Shown here piece after piece: positions 15,099-23,046 of a stretch of 32,927 nt of DNA. The position numbers and the translations under genes are program-made. The first letter of the stretch is position 1, and each line of letters begins with the position of its first letter. The notes below the pieces were generated by a model. The model did not search any database and had not been told where the DNA came from. It saw only the letters and a list, made by a program, of their open reading frames with translations. The stretch spans positions 16,833-49,759 of the forward strand of contig NZ_JAEDAH010000093.1 of assembly GCF_020320395.1 (NCBI RefSeq), given 5' to 3'. This DNA is from Thalassolituus marinus. Lineage in GTDB: Bacteria; Pseudomonadota; Gammaproteobacteria; Pseudomonadales; Oceanobacteraceae.

Positions 15099-16448
15099 CT
15101 ACGCCTGAAACAATGCCTGTGCAGCTTGCTGGTGCTTAACCATCAGCTCGCGGATATCGCCACCCAGCCACTGTTTGTTCTGAACTTTCCAGTGCCCATT
15201 AATCATTACGGCGTCGGCCTGGCTGGCACCGCACAGCACCAGCGCGCCAAGTGGGTCGTGGCTGCCGCTGAAGCGTGGCTCGTCCAGTTTGAACAGGGCT
15301 AGGTCGGCTTTTTTGCCGATGGCGAGTTCGCCGATATCGTCGCGACGTAATACCTGCGCAGAGCCTTTGGTGGCAAGGTGCAGCGCATCTTCATGGGTGA
15401 ATTCATCGGCTTCGTAGCGCAGGCGCTGAATCAGCAGCGCTTGTCGCACTTCCTGCATCAGGTTGCTGTGGTCATTGGAGGCGCTGCCATCCACACCCAG
15501 TCCAACCGGACTGCCAGCTTCGCGCAGCTCTTTTACGCGGCAGATGCCAGATGCCAGCACCATGTTGGACGATGGGCAGTGGCACACGCCGGTACCGGCT
15601 TTGCCGAGGCGCGTGATTTCTTCGTCGTTAAAGTGAATACCATGAGCCAGCCATGTGCGGTTGTTGAGCCAGCCGACGCTGTCGAGGTAATCGAGCGGGC
15701 GCTGACCAAACATGCGCAGGCAGAAGTTGTTTTCGTCTTCGGTCTCGGCCAGGTGGGTGTGCAGGCCGACGTTGTAGCGCGCGGCGAGCTCGGCGCTGGC
15801 TTGCATAATATCCTGGGTGACGGAGAACGGTGAGCATGGTGCCAGGGCCACTTCCAGCAAGCCGTCTTTATCCTGCTGGTGCCAGGTTTTAATCAGGCGC
15901 TCACTGTCATCAAGAATAAACTGTTCGGTTTGCACTACGCTTTTTGGCGGCAGGCCGCCATCTTCCACGCTCAGGCTCATGGAGCCGCGGGTCAGGGTGG
16001 CGCGCATGCCCAAGCGCAGAGCCACTTCAGCCTGGCTGTCGATGGCGTTTTCCAGCCCGGCCGGGAACAGATAGTGATGATCGGCTACTGTAGTGCAACC
16101 GGACAGTAGCAGCTCGACCATTGCCAGTTCGGTGGCCAGTGCATGCTGTTCGGGTTTCAGGCCGGCCCAGATCGGATACAGCGTCTGCAGCCAGGGAAAC
16201 AGGCGCTTGTTCATGGCTGGCGGGCAGGCACGGGTGAGTGTCTGATAGAAGTGCTGGTGAGTATTCACTAAGCCTGGCAGTAACACGTGCTCTGACGCGT
16301 CAAAGATTTCATCGATTTCTGAAGTGGGTGTTCCGTTAGCGGGGACCAGTTCGACGATGCGGTCGTCACGGATAACGATGCCGTTGCCTGCATCCAGGTT
16401 GTTGGCGGTAAAAACAGCGCGGGGGAATTTCAGCCACAGGGTTGTCAT
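15099..16448 (-). CDS. 8-oxoguanine deaminase-like amidohydrolase (TRZ/ATZ family)
   Basis: 449 residues, amidohydrolase superfamily. Metal ligands: H64 and H66 in NTHQHFYQT; HTHLAETEDEN and the aspartate in GVGVDGSASNDHSN complete the single-zinc site typical of aminohydrolases. The N-terminal PPAMNKRLFPWLQTLYPIW stretch is characteristic of 8-oxoguanine deaminases (often annotated as hydroxydechloroatrazine ethylaminohydrolase). The reaction would be 8-oxoguanine plus water to urate plus ammonia, feeding urate directly to the downstream pathway and bypassing xanthine dehydrogenase. It is linked to a RutR-like regulator on the same strand and to purine genes, which supports purine over triazine substrates. 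A half operator (TCTGACCAAC) lies at about 16496-16505 in its upstream region. The gene's 3' end abuts a REP. Confidence 0.82.
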   Translation of the reverse strand: MTTLWLKFPRAVFTANNLDAGNGIVIRDDRIVELVPANGTPTSEIDEIFDASEHVLLPGLVNTHQHFYQTLTRACPPAMNKRLFPWLQTLYPIWAGLKPEQHALATELAMVELLLSGCTTVADHHYLFPAGLENAIDSQAEVALRLGMRATLTRGSMSLSVEDGGLPPKSVVQTEQFILDDSERLIKTWHQQDKDGLLEVALAPCSPFSVTQDIMQASAELAARYNVGLHTHLAETEDENNFCLRMFGQRPLDYLDSVGWLNNRTWLAHGIHFNDEEITRLGKAGTGVCHCPSSNMVLASGICRVKELREAGSPVGLGVDGSASNDHSNLMQEVRQALLIQRLRYEADEFTHEDALHLATKGSAQVLRRDDIGELAIGKKADLALFKLDEPRFSGSHDPLGALVLCGASQADAVMINGHWKVQNKQWLGGDIRELMVKHQQAAQALFQA

Positions 16449-16572
16449 AGGATTCTCCAGCTTGCCTTAAGCGGGGTGGAGGTGACAACAAGGTCTGACC
16501 AACACCCGGTTGACCTGCACGCAATTCGGGCGGGTCGGCAGTGACGAGTGTTAATCTGCTGACGGGAATGAT

Positions 16573-16605
16573 AGCAATCTGAGGCTTGCTGGCAAGCCTC
16601 ATTGC
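16573..16605 (-). terminator. Hairpin between the TetR gene and the deaminase gene
   Basis: GAGGCTTGC-TG-GCAAGCCTC, extended outward by AGCAAT/ATTGCT with a two-base bulge. It starts directly after the minus-strand TetR stop. No U-tract follows, so it may be an mRNA stabiliser or attenuator rather than an intrinsic terminator. Confidence 0.5.
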
Positions 16606-16606
16606 T

Positions 16607-17239
16607 TCAGGCGCGGTTTAGTCCGCAGCCATTCAGGACCATGTCGACCAGGAAGTCGCTGATGCGCTGAATGTCTTCTTCTTCGTGCTTACGCTTGTTG
16701 GTGACTTCCAGTACCTGGGTATCAAAGTCGGCGTAATGCTGAGTGGAGGCCCAGATCATGAATATCAGGTAGGTCGGTTCAACCGCACGCATTTTACCCT
16801 GGTCGATCCAGCTCTGGATGACGCCGGCTTTTTCTTTCACCCACTGGCGCATGTCGACGCTGATATAGTCTTTCAGATACGGCGCGCCCTGAATGATTTC
16901 CATGGCGAAAATCTTGGAGGCATTCGGATGGCTGTAGGCCAGCTCAACCTTGGTGCGGATAAAGCGTTCAAGCACGTCGGCAGGATCGCTGTCTGGCGAC
17001 ATGTCAGACAGCACCTCGTTCCACACGGTGAGGATGTTCTCCAGCAGTGCGCGGTACAGGTTGCCCTTGTTCTTGAAGTAATAGTGAATATTGGCCTTCG
17101 GTACGCCGGCACGGTCGGCAATAGCCTGCATGCTGGTGCCCTTAAAGCCATGCAGAACAAATTCCTGCTCTGCGGCGGACAGAATGTTTTCGCTGTTGCG
17201 TTCGCGAATCCGGCCGGTTTTGTATTTTTGCGTGGTCAT
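16607..17239 (-). CDS. RutR-like TetR family transcriptional regulator
   Basis: 210 residues. N-terminal helix-turn-helix: ILSAAEQEFVLHGFKGTSMQ then AIADRAGVPKANIHYYFKNK. The C-terminal ligand domain contains YLIFMIWASTQHYADFDTQV, which is nearly identical to the corresponding stretch of E. coli RutR, together with ASKIFAMEIIQGAPYL. E. coli RutR binds uracil or thymine and controls pyrimidine and purine catabolism through TTGACCA-N2-TGGTCAA. Two close copies of that operator occur in this window between the ABC importer and xdhA, so this protein is the best candidate for their regulator. The inducer here could be a purine intermediate or uracil; the sequence cannot tell. It is 158 bases upstream of the deaminase gene on the same strand. 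Confidence 0.88.
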   Translation of the reverse strand: MTTQKYKTGRIRERNSENILSAAEQEFVLHGFKGTSMQAIADRAGVPKANIHYYFKNKGNLYRALLENILTVWNEVLSDMSPDSDPADVLERFIRTKVELAYSHPNASKIFAMEIIQGAPYLKDYISVDMRQWVKEKAGVIQSWIDQGKMRAVEPTYLIFMIWASTQHYADFDTQVLEVTNKRKHEEEDIQRISDFLVDMVLNGCGLNRA

Positions 17240-17354
17240 CAGTGTTCCAGCGTTTCAGTTAACCCATCCCCCGGGCTAAGCCGTCTGGTGGATCATAACA
17301 TACTCTGACGTGTTGGCTTATGGGGATGCCGCACAAGGGTATGCTGCGTCCGCC

Positions 17355-18294
17355 ATCGCGGCTAACAGCCGCTCCTGCATTTACATCGCTGTAGGAGCTG
17401 GCCATGCCTGCGACACGCTCTCTGCGACATGTTTTTGTAGGAGCTGCCGTCCTTCGACAAGCTCAGGATGAACGGGATCTGCGAACGTCTGCTTAGCAGA
17501 CGCTATGCCGTATAAGGGCGCGCTGCGCCCGCCATCGCGGCTAACAGCCGCTCCTACAAATCACGCGACGCCGTATAAAGGCGCGCTGCGCCCGCCATCG
17601 CGGCTAACAACCGCTCCTACAAATAACGCGACGCCGTATAAGGGCGCGCTGCGCCCGCCATCGCGGCTAACAGCCGCTCCTACAAATCACGCGACGCCGT
17701 ATAAGGGCGTGCTGCGCCCGCCATCGCGGCTAACAACCGCTCCTACATTTACATCGCTGTAGGAGCTGCCACTTGCCGGTGAGACGCTCTCAGCGAAGCT
17801 TTGGTGGGCAGTGCCCACCCTACGTAATATCCGGACGACGCCATCGCGGCTAACAGCCGCTCCTACAAATAACGCGACTCCGCATAAAGGCGTGCTGCGC
17901 CCGCCATCGCGGGCATGGCCCGCTCCTACATAAGCACCGCTGTAGGAGCTGGCCATGCCTGCGACACGCTCTTTGCGAAGCTTTGGTGGGCAGTGCCCAC
18001 CCTACGTAATATCCGGACGACGCCATCGCGGCTAACAGCCGCTCCTACAAATCACGCTATGCCGTATAAGGGCGTGCTGCGCCCGCCATCGCGGGCATGG
18101 CCCGCTCCTACATAAACACCGCTGTAGGAGCTGCCACTTGCCGGTGAGACGCTCTCTGCGAAGCTTTGGTGGGTAGTGCCCACCCTACGTAATATCCGGA
18201 CGACGCCATCGCGGCTAACAGCCGCTCCTACAAATAACGCGACTCCGCATAAAGGCGTGCTGCACCCGCCATCGCGACTAGCAGCCGCTCCTGC
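17355..18294 (-). repeat. REP array D (mostly reverse-oriented)
   Basis: Reverse REPs with GCGGCT-type stems lie at 17355, 17534, 17597, 17660, 17723, 17843, 18025 and 18208, and a variant at 18271. GCGGGC-ATG-GCCCGC stems lie at 17906 and 18088. GGTGGGC-type REPs lie at 17803-17823, 17985-18005 and 18168-18188. Forward half-elements (CTGTAGGAGCTG) alternate with them, giving paired units like BIMEs. The array fills the space between the TetR promoter region and the tsx-like terminator. Short repetitive open frames here are artefacts of a repeat period divisible by three. Confidence 0.9.
17507..17758 (+). repeat. 63-base tandem repeat, four copies
   Basis: Units begin GCCGTATAAG/GCCGTATAAAG at 17507, 17570, 17633 and 17696, an exact 63-base period. 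Each unit holds one reverse REP and the stretch GCGCTGCGCCCGCCATCGCG or a close variant. Alternate units read TAACAG and TAACAA in the loop region. Confidence 0.92.
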
Positions 18295-18300
18295 AAGGCT
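17758..18300 (+). repeat. Higher-order tandem repeat of about 182 bases, three copies
   Basis: The mark TTGGTGGG recurs at 17801, 17983 and 18166. Each unit runs: forward half-REP, GAGACGCTCT-type linker, GGTGGGC REP, TAATATCCGGACGACGCC, GCGGCT REP, CGCATAAAGGCGTGCTGC-type linker, GCGGGC (or decayed) REP. Confidence 0.88.
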
Positions 18301-18334
18301 GCGCTATGTTGTCACGGGCATGGCCAGTCGACAC

Positions 18335-18361
18335 AAAAAAAAGGAGCCGAAGCTCCTTTTT
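18335..18361 (-). terminator. Intrinsic terminator of the tsx-like gene
   Basis: On the minus strand the sequence reads AAAAAGGAGC-UUCG-GCUCC followed by eight U. A UUCG tetraloop with a U-tract is a textbook rho-independent terminator; it starts 12 bases after the stop codon. Confidence 0.95.
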
Positions 18362-18372
18362 CATCACCGCAA

Positions 18373-19089
18373 TTACAGGTGAACTTTCAGCAGGGCGCTG
18401 ATGGCATTCTGGTCAACACCATCGATGCCGTATTTGTTGCCCCAGTAGCTGTACTCGATACCCACTTTCACCTTGGCGAAAGTTTTGCCGATCATTGGCG
18501 CCAGATCGTAAGTGATCTGTGGGTTAAAGTGCAGGTTCGCTTCGCTGTCGTCGGTTTCGGTTGAGTAATCGATGTAACCGTCGATGTTGAAGCTACCGGC
18601 AGACCAGCCGTAGGTCAGGGTCAGCTGGTAGTCATCTTCGATGTCGTCGTTCTGTGCGTAGTAAACAGTCGCGCTTGCGAAGTTCATGCCCGGGATTGCC
18701 AGGTCAGCACCAACACCGTACAGGTAGTTGTCGAAACCGCCGGAGCTGGATTCAACAGTGAACGCCAGGTTCACATTTTTAACTACGCCACCTTCCATGC
18801 TCGCCAGAGTGAACTTAGGAGAGAATTCGCTGTAGGTCGATGTGTAGCCATCATCACCAACGTGACGGTCCATAAAGTAGAACAGGCCGCCCCAGCTGTG
18901 GCCGGAAACGTGTTCCAGGGTGTAAGTGGTCAGGCTGTTGCCGTCGTCGAACTTAGGACCATCGACTTTATAGTCAGAACCGTACAGTACAGAAACGCTG
19001 TTGTCTGCCCAGAACTGTTCTGCCTGAGCGGTGGTTGCTGCTACGGTTGCTGCCGTCATAACGGCTACTGCCAGTAATTGCTTTTTCAT
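18373..19089 (-). CDS. Tsx-like nucleoside-specific outer-membrane channel
   Basis: 238 residues with a clear signal peptide (MKKQLLAVAVMTAATVAATT, cleavage expected after AQA at residue 23). The mature part alternates short aromatic beta strands (SVSVLYGSDYK, SWGGLFYFMDRH, YLYGVGADLAI, VGIEYSYWGNKYGI) and ends LLKVHL, as expected for a 12-strand barrel of the Tsx/OmpK family. W/F-rich early strands and the KFDDGNSLTTYTLEHVSG segment fit the family. It would let nucleosides cross the outer membrane, feeding the ABC importer encoded just upstream on the same strand. GGAGAG before the ATG is a good ribosome site. It has its own terminator and an AT-rich upstream region with a palindrome, so it is probably transcribed separately. 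Confidence 0.88.
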   Translation of the reverse strand: MKKQLLAVAVMTAATVAATTAQAEQFWADNSVSVLYGSDYKVDGPKFDDGNSLTTYTLEHVSGHSWGGLFYFMDRHVGDDGYTSTYSEFSPKFTLASMEGGVVKNVNLAFTVESSSGGFDNYLYGVGADLAIPGMNFASATVYYAQNDDIEDDYQLTLTYGWSAGSFNIDGYIDYSTETDDSEANLHFNPQITYDLAPMIGKTFAKVKVGIEYSYWGNKYGIDGVDQNAISALLKVHL

Positions 19090-19168
19090 GGGTTCTCTCC
19101 AAAGTGATGCAATTTCAATTTTAAGTGTTGTTTAATTAATGCACTCAAATTAGCAATTAATTCCATTT

Positions 19169-19192
19169 AAATCATTATTTAAATAATGATTT
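19169..19192. promoter_or_regulatory. 24-base perfect AT palindrome upstream of the tsx-like gene
   Basis: The core ATCATTATTT-AAATAATGAT is flanked by AA and TT, giving a perfect 24-base palindrome about 80 bases before the tsx-like start. It may be an operator, or the hairpin of an A/T-flanked bidirectional terminator. No known consensus was recognised. Confidence 0.5.
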
Positions 19193-19219
19193 TTTCCTTA
19201 TTTTTCTCTTTGTCATAAT

Positions 19220-19256
19220 TGCCTTTTATTGCGCTTTTTTTTGGCAATAAAAGGCA
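19220..19256 (-). terminator. Hairpin just after the ABC importer operon
   Basis: TGCCTTTTATTG ... CAATAAAAGGCA, a perfect 12-base stem with a 13-base loop holding eight T (plus strand), lies ten bases after the last permease stop. It has no following U-tract on the minus strand. It probably ends or protects the ABC operon transcript. Confidence 0.6.
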
Positions 19257-19266
19257 GCTATTTATT

Positions 19267-20193
19267 TTAAATCATTGGTCGATATGGTTGGCCAATGGAT
19301 TTTGGTGCGCTCATTTTTGTCTTAACAGCATCGGACGAAAGCCATACAAGAACAATGATGGTCGCCACGTAAGGTAGCATGGCCATAATATTTGGCGGTA
19401 CCTCAAAACGGGTCCCTTGTAATACCAGGTGCATAATGCTGGCGAAGCCAAAAAGGTAAGCGCCAAGCAGAATACGTTCAGCTTTCCAGCTGGCAAAAAC
19501 CACCAGTGCCAATGCAATCCAGCCACGGCCTGCAGACATTCCATCGCTCCACATCGGGGTGTACACCAATGACAGATACGCACCGGCCAGGCCGGTCATG
19601 GCACCACCAAACAGTACTGCCATAAAACGTACCTGATGCACATTAATGCCGATGGCGTTAGCGGCTTCCGGATTTTCACCAACCGCGCGGATTTTCAGAC
19701 CAACGCGGGTAGCTTTAAATACCCAGTAGATTACGGCAAACAGTACCAGTGTCAGATATACCAGCGGATCGTGCTGAAACAGCACCTTGCCGATAACCGG
19801 TAGGTCGCTGAGGAATGGAATGTGAATTGTGGAAATACCTTCCAGGCCGATACCAACATAATTGGCACCAAGGAAAGCACTCAGACCCGCGCCGAAAATG
19901 GTCAGCGCCAGACCCGTTGCCACCTGATTGGCAGCCAGAGTTATGGATAAATAGCCGAACAGCAATGACATCAGCATGCCGGCGAAAATAGCGCAGAAAA
20001 CAGCAAAGAAATAATTGTCGGTAACGGCAGCAACAATGAAGCCTGTCACAGCACCGACCAATAGCATGCCTTCCTGACCCAGATTCAGCACGCCGGATTT
20101 TTCACACACCATTTCACCCAGAGCAATCAGGATTAATGGCGTGCCGGTTTTCAGCGTGGCGTACATAATGTTAATGATTAATTCGAGTTCCAT
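19267..20193 (-). CDS. ABC importer permease 2, nucleoside/purine type
   Basis: 308 residues, highly hydrophobic, with about eight to ten membrane segments. LILIALGEMVCEKSGVLNLGQEGMLLVGAV is the signature region of the BPD_transp_2 permeases of nucleoside importers (NupQ/YufQ type), and GLKIRAVGENPEAANAIGIN is the cytoplasmic coupling segment that contacts the ATPase. It ends the three-gene operon ATPase-permease-permease, two bases after the preceding permease. It would form the inner-membrane channel as a heterodimer with the 357-residue permease. Nucleoside specificity is supported by family resemblance and by the purine-catabolic neighbours. Confidence 0.9.
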   Translation of the reverse strand: MELELIINIMYATLKTGTPLILIALGEMVCEKSGVLNLGQEGMLLVGAVTGFIVAAVTDNYFFAVFCAIFAGMLMSLLFGYLSITLAANQVATGLALTIFGAGLSAFLGANYVGIGLEGISTIHIPFLSDLPVIGKVLFQHDPLVYLTLVLFAVIYWVFKATRVGLKIRAVGENPEAANAIGINVHQVRFMAVLFGGAMTGLAGAYLSLVYTPMWSDGMSAGRGWIALALVVFASWKAERILLGAYLFGFASIMHLVLQGTRFEVPPNIMAMLPYVATIIVLVWLSSDAVKTKMSAPKSIGQPYRPMI

Positions 20194-20195
20194 AA

Positions 20196-21269
20196 TCAGG
20201 CCTGCGCGACAGCGGATTTTTTAATAACAATGCGATAGCTGATCAGCAGGTCAGCTGCCAGCAGGAAAAACAGCAACATGCCCTGGAACAGACCGGTCAG
20301 AGACTTTGGCAGGCTCATTTCGATCTGAATCATTTCGCCACCCATAAAGGTCAGCGCCAGCAGCATGCTGGCCAGCAGAATACCGACCGGCTGCATACGT
20401 CCGAGGAACACAACAATAATGGCGGCATAGCCATAGCCAGGTGAGAGTTGCGGGACCAGCTGACCAATCGGACCGGTAACTTCAGCCACGCCAGCAAAAC
20501 CTGCCAGCGCACCACAGGTCAGTAGTGCAAACCAGGTCAGCGCTTTGCCGTTAAAGCCGGCGTATTGTGCGGCTTTGGCATCTTCACCCATAACCTGAAT
20601 CTGATAACCAATCCAGCTGCGTGCCATCAGCGTCCAGATCACCACCATAAAGAACAGGGCGAACAGGATGGATACATTCAGGCGATAGTCTTCGCTGAAC
20701 AGAGGCAGGATGGCAGCATCGGCAAACATCGCCGATTCCGGAAAGTTAAAGCCAGCCGGGTCTTTTAACGGACCATGCACAGCCCATAGCAGCGCATTGA
20801 GGGCGATGTAATTCAGCATGATGGTGGTCAGAATTTCGTTGGCGTTAAAGCGGGTTTTTAACCACGCAGCCAGTCCGCCCCAGAGCATGCCGCTGATGGT
20901 GCCGGCCAGCAGAATCGGTACCAATACCCAGCGGCTTTCGGCACCCAGGAACTGCAGTGCCATCCAGCTGCCGCCGAGAGCACCCATGAGGAACTGACCT
21001 TCAGCACCAATGTTCCAGATTTTAGCGCGATAGCAAAGGGTTAAGCCCATGGCACACAGCAGCAGCGGACCGACTTTTACGCCCAGCTCGGTCCAGCCAT
21101 AGGTGTCCTGCAGCGGCGCGAGGAAAAAGGTATACAGTGCTTCCAGTGGATCGTGTCCGAGGAAGGCAAACAGCATAGCGCCACAAATCAGGGTGGCGAT
21201 CAGTGCAATCAGGGGGGACAGATAGCCCATTACGCGGGAATCTGACTGACGTTTTTCCAGCTTAAGCAT
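20196..21269 (-). CDS. ABC importer permease 1, nucleoside/purine type
   Basis: 357 residues with about ten membrane segments. LCYRAKIWNIGAEGQFLMGA is the conserved family motif and GYQIQVMGEDAKAAQYAGFN is the ATPase-coupling helix. It is of the longer NupP/YufP type, with a large extracytoplasmic loop (HGPLKDPAGFNFPESAMFAD). Its start overlaps the ATPase stop by eight bases and its stop is followed at once by the second permease, so the three genes are translated as a unit. It would form the second half of the membrane channel. Confidence 0.9.
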   Translation of the reverse strand: MLKLEKRQSDSRVMGYLSPLIALIATLICGAMLFAFLGHDPLEALYTFFLAPLQDTYGWTELGVKVGPLLLCAMGLTLCYRAKIWNIGAEGQFLMGALGGSWMALQFLGAESRWVLVPILLAGTISGMLWGGLAAWLKTRFNANEILTTIMLNYIALNALLWAVHGPLKDPAGFNFPESAMFADAAILPLFSEDYRLNVSILFALFFMVVIWTLMARSWIGYQIQVMGEDAKAAQYAGFNGKALTWFALLTCGALAGFAGVAEVTGPIGQLVPQLSPGYGYAAIIVVFLGRMQPVGILLASMLLALTFMGGEMIQIEMSLPKSLTGLFQGMLLFFLLAADLLISYRIVIKKSAVAQA

Positions 21270-22815
21270 GGCTTACCTCCGTACCGGATCGGGCAGACTG
21301 GTCGAACTGGCCTGCCATCCACTGGCCCAGAGTTTCAATACTGACGTCATTGGTTGGTTTGAACGGGCTCAGTTTACCATCGCAGATGGCGCCGATGCGG
21401 TCGCAGATCTGGTAGAGCTCGTCGATGTCTTCGGATACAACAACAATGGCGGCACCCTGATCGCGCAGATTAATCAGTGCATGACGAATCAGAATGGCAG
21501 CGCCGATGTCGACGCCCCAGGTTGGGTGGGAACACACCAGCAACTTAGGATTCTGTTCAATTTCACGGCCGATAATAAACTTCTGCAGGTTACCGCCGGA
21601 CAGGCTCTTCGCCTGTGCGTATTCGTCGGCACATTTAACGTTGTACTTATCAATCACTTTCAGAGCGAAGTCGCGTACCTTGCCGTAGTTGATCCAGCCT
21701 TTTTGCTTCATGTCGCAGTGGCTGGCACTGAGCAGGGCGTTATCGACCAGTGACATATTGGGTACCGCGCCACGGCCCAGACGTTCTTCCGGTACAAAGG
21801 CAAAGCCCTGACGGCGACGGCTGTCGGGGTCGAGTTGGGTAATGTCGTTGCCCAGCAGAGTAATGCTGCCGCTTTCACTATGTTCTTCGCCGGACATCAG
21901 GGCGCACAGTTCATCCTGGCCATTGCCGGCAACGCCAGCAATGCCAAGGATTTCGCCGGCTTTGATATCGAGGTTGAGGCTGTTGAGGTGCACACCAAAC
22001 GGGTCTTCCGGGTGGAAGGTCAGATTGCTGATGCTCATGGCGGTGTCGCCGCCTTCAGCCTTCTGATAGTTCTGCGACAGCGGGGTGTCGTCCCCCACCA
22101 TCATGCGCGCGATGTCTTCGCTGGTAACATCTTGCGGGTTGCAGCGGCCGGTAACGCGGCCGTTACGCAGCACGGTAGCGGCATTACACAGTTCGGTAAC
22201 TTCATCCAGCTTGTGTGAGATAAACAGAATCGAACAGCCTTCGGCGGCGAGGGTTTTGAGTGTGCGGAACAGCTCACTGACTTCCTGTGGTGTGAGCACA
22301 GACGTTGGCTCGTCGAGAATCAGCAGTTTAATGTCCTGCAGCAGGCAGCGAACGATCTCTACGCGCTGCTGAGCACCGACCGACAGGGTATGAACGTAAC
22401 GGTCAGGTTCCAGCGCCATGCCATAGTGGGTAGAAATTTCACGAATCCGGTTGCTGAGGGCTTCCATATCCTGGCTGTCTTCCGGTGGCAGGCTCAGGGC
22501 GATGTTCTCGGCGACGGTCAGGGTTTCAAACAGCGAAAAGTGCTGGAACACCATGCCAATACCCAGCTGGCGGGCGTGCGCTGGCCCCTGCATCTGGACG
22601 GATTCCCCTTGCCAGCGAATGCTGCCGCTGTCGGGCTTGATGACACCGTAAATAATCTTCATCAGGGTGCTTTTGCCGGCTCCGTTCTCGCCCAGCAGGG
22701 CGTGGGTTTCGCCGGGCTGCACCACCAGTTCGATATCGTCATTGGCCAGACAGCCTGGATACTCCTTGGTGATGCCCTTCAGATGAAGGCGCTCAGTTGG
22801 TTGTTGTAACGACAC
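21262..22815 (-). CDS. ABC importer ATPase, duplicated nucleotide-binding domains, nucleoside type
   Basis: 517 residues with two ATPase domains. First: Walker A GENGAGKSTLMK, signature LSVGAQQRVEI, Walker B LLILDEPTSVLTPQE. Second: degenerate Walker A GVAGNGQDELCAL and signature LSGGNLQKFIIGREI, ending PTWGVDIGAA where the Walker B lies. This asymmetric arrangement is typical of sugar/nucleoside importers (NupO/YufO type). It is the first gene of the minus-strand operon, starting 232 bases from the divergent xdhA start. The periplasmic binding lipoprotein (BmpA type) that such importers need is not in the window, so it must be encoded elsewhere or shared. Confidence 0.92.
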   Translation of the reverse strand: MSLQQPTERLHLKGITKEYPGCLANDDIELVVQPGETHALLGENGAGKSTLMKIIYGVIKPDSGSIRWQGESVQMQGPAHARQLGIGMVFQHFSLFETLTVAENIALSLPPEDSQDMEALSNRIREISTHYGMALEPDRYVHTLSVGAQQRVEIVRCLLQDIKLLILDEPTSVLTPQEVSELFRTLKTLAAEGCSILFISHKLDEVTELCNAATVLRNGRVTGRCNPQDVTSEDIARMMVGDDTPLSQNYQKAEGGDTAMSISNLTFHPEDPFGVHLNSLNLDIKAGEILGIAGVAGNGQDELCALMSGEEHSESGSITLLGNDITQLDPDSRRRQGFAFVPEERLGRGAVPNMSLVDNALLSASHCDMKQKGWINYGKVRDFALKVIDKYNVKCADEYAQAKSLSGGNLQKFIIGREIEQNPKLLVCSHPTWGVDIGAAILIRHALINLRDQGAAIVVVSEDIDELYQICDRIGAICDGKLSPFKPTNDVSIETLGQWMAGQFDQSARSGTEVSHA

Positions 22816-22829
22816 TCAGATTCCTCTAG

Positions 22830-22835
22830 ATCATA
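22830..22835 (-). promoter_or_regulatory. Candidate -10 box of the ABC importer operon
   Basis: On the minus strand TATGAT, 15 bases before the ATPase start codon region, with TTCGAC about 15 bases further upstream as a weak -35. The RutR-like operator at 22841-22854 lies between the two, a position suited to repression. Confidence 0.4.
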
Positions 22836-22840
22836 AAAGC

Positions 22841-22854
22841 TGACCACTTGGTCG
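22841..22854. promoter_or_regulatory. RutR-like operator, ABC-importer side
   Basis: TGACCA-CT-TGGTCG matches the RutR operator TGACCA-N2-TGGTCA at 11 of 12 fixed positions. It lies 26 bases upstream of the ABC ATPase start, inside its probable promoter. The local RutR-like TetR protein is the expected binder. Confidence 0.72.
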
Positions 22855-22917
22855 AATCATTAGCAATAAGCTTGCCATATGCAGATTCTGCACAGAACCA
22901 TCCTTTTTCGTGTATGC

Positions 22918-22933
22918 TTGACCAGTTGGTCAG
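22918..22933. promoter_or_regulatory. RutR-like operator, xdhA side
   Basis: TTGACCA-GT-TGGTCAG matches all twelve fixed positions of TGACCA-N2-TGGTCA and 15 of 16 of the extended E. coli site (without counting the two free bases, only the last A differs). Its centre lies 78 bases from the ABC-side site. It is upstream of the likely xdhA promoter. Confidence 0.82.
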
Positions 22934-22947
22934 GAATTTGCAGTGGG

Positions 22948-22977
22948 TTGACTTACCAGGTTAACCAACCGTTATAC
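22948..22977 (+). promoter_or_regulatory. Candidate promoter of the xdhA-puuD operon
   Basis: TTGACT (22948) and TTATAC (22972) are separated by 18 bases, a reasonable sigma-70 match, with about 70 bases left before the GTG start. The alternative TATGCT (22913) further upstream would put the operator at the transcription start. Confidence 0.4.
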
Positions 22978-23046
22978 CGCGCTGGACTGATGGGGGTAGC
23001 GAAGCCCCTCAGTAACCGCCGCGACGGCAGACAAACAGGTGTAAGC

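Noticed and set aside
16490-16520. Third RutR-like operator upstream of the deaminase gene
   Set aside because: Only one half-site (TGACCA) followed by an unmatched arm is present, so it falls short of the two clear sites; kept only as a note in the deaminase entry.
17505-17762. Open frame encoding a 21-residue repeat protein (PYKGALRPPSRLTAAPTN-like)
   Set aside because: It is a by-product of the 63-base REP tandem, whose period is a multiple of three. No ribosome site is seen, and similar frames arise in every REP array of the window.
17355-18294. CRISPR-like array
   Set aside because: The repeated units are hairpin REPs with linkers that themselves repeat; there are no unique spacers of constant length and no cas genes.
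22879-23046. Longer xdhA start at ATG 22879
   Set aside because: It would place the RutR-like operator and the likely promoter inside the coding region, and the extra 56 residues do not resemble XdhA N-termini.
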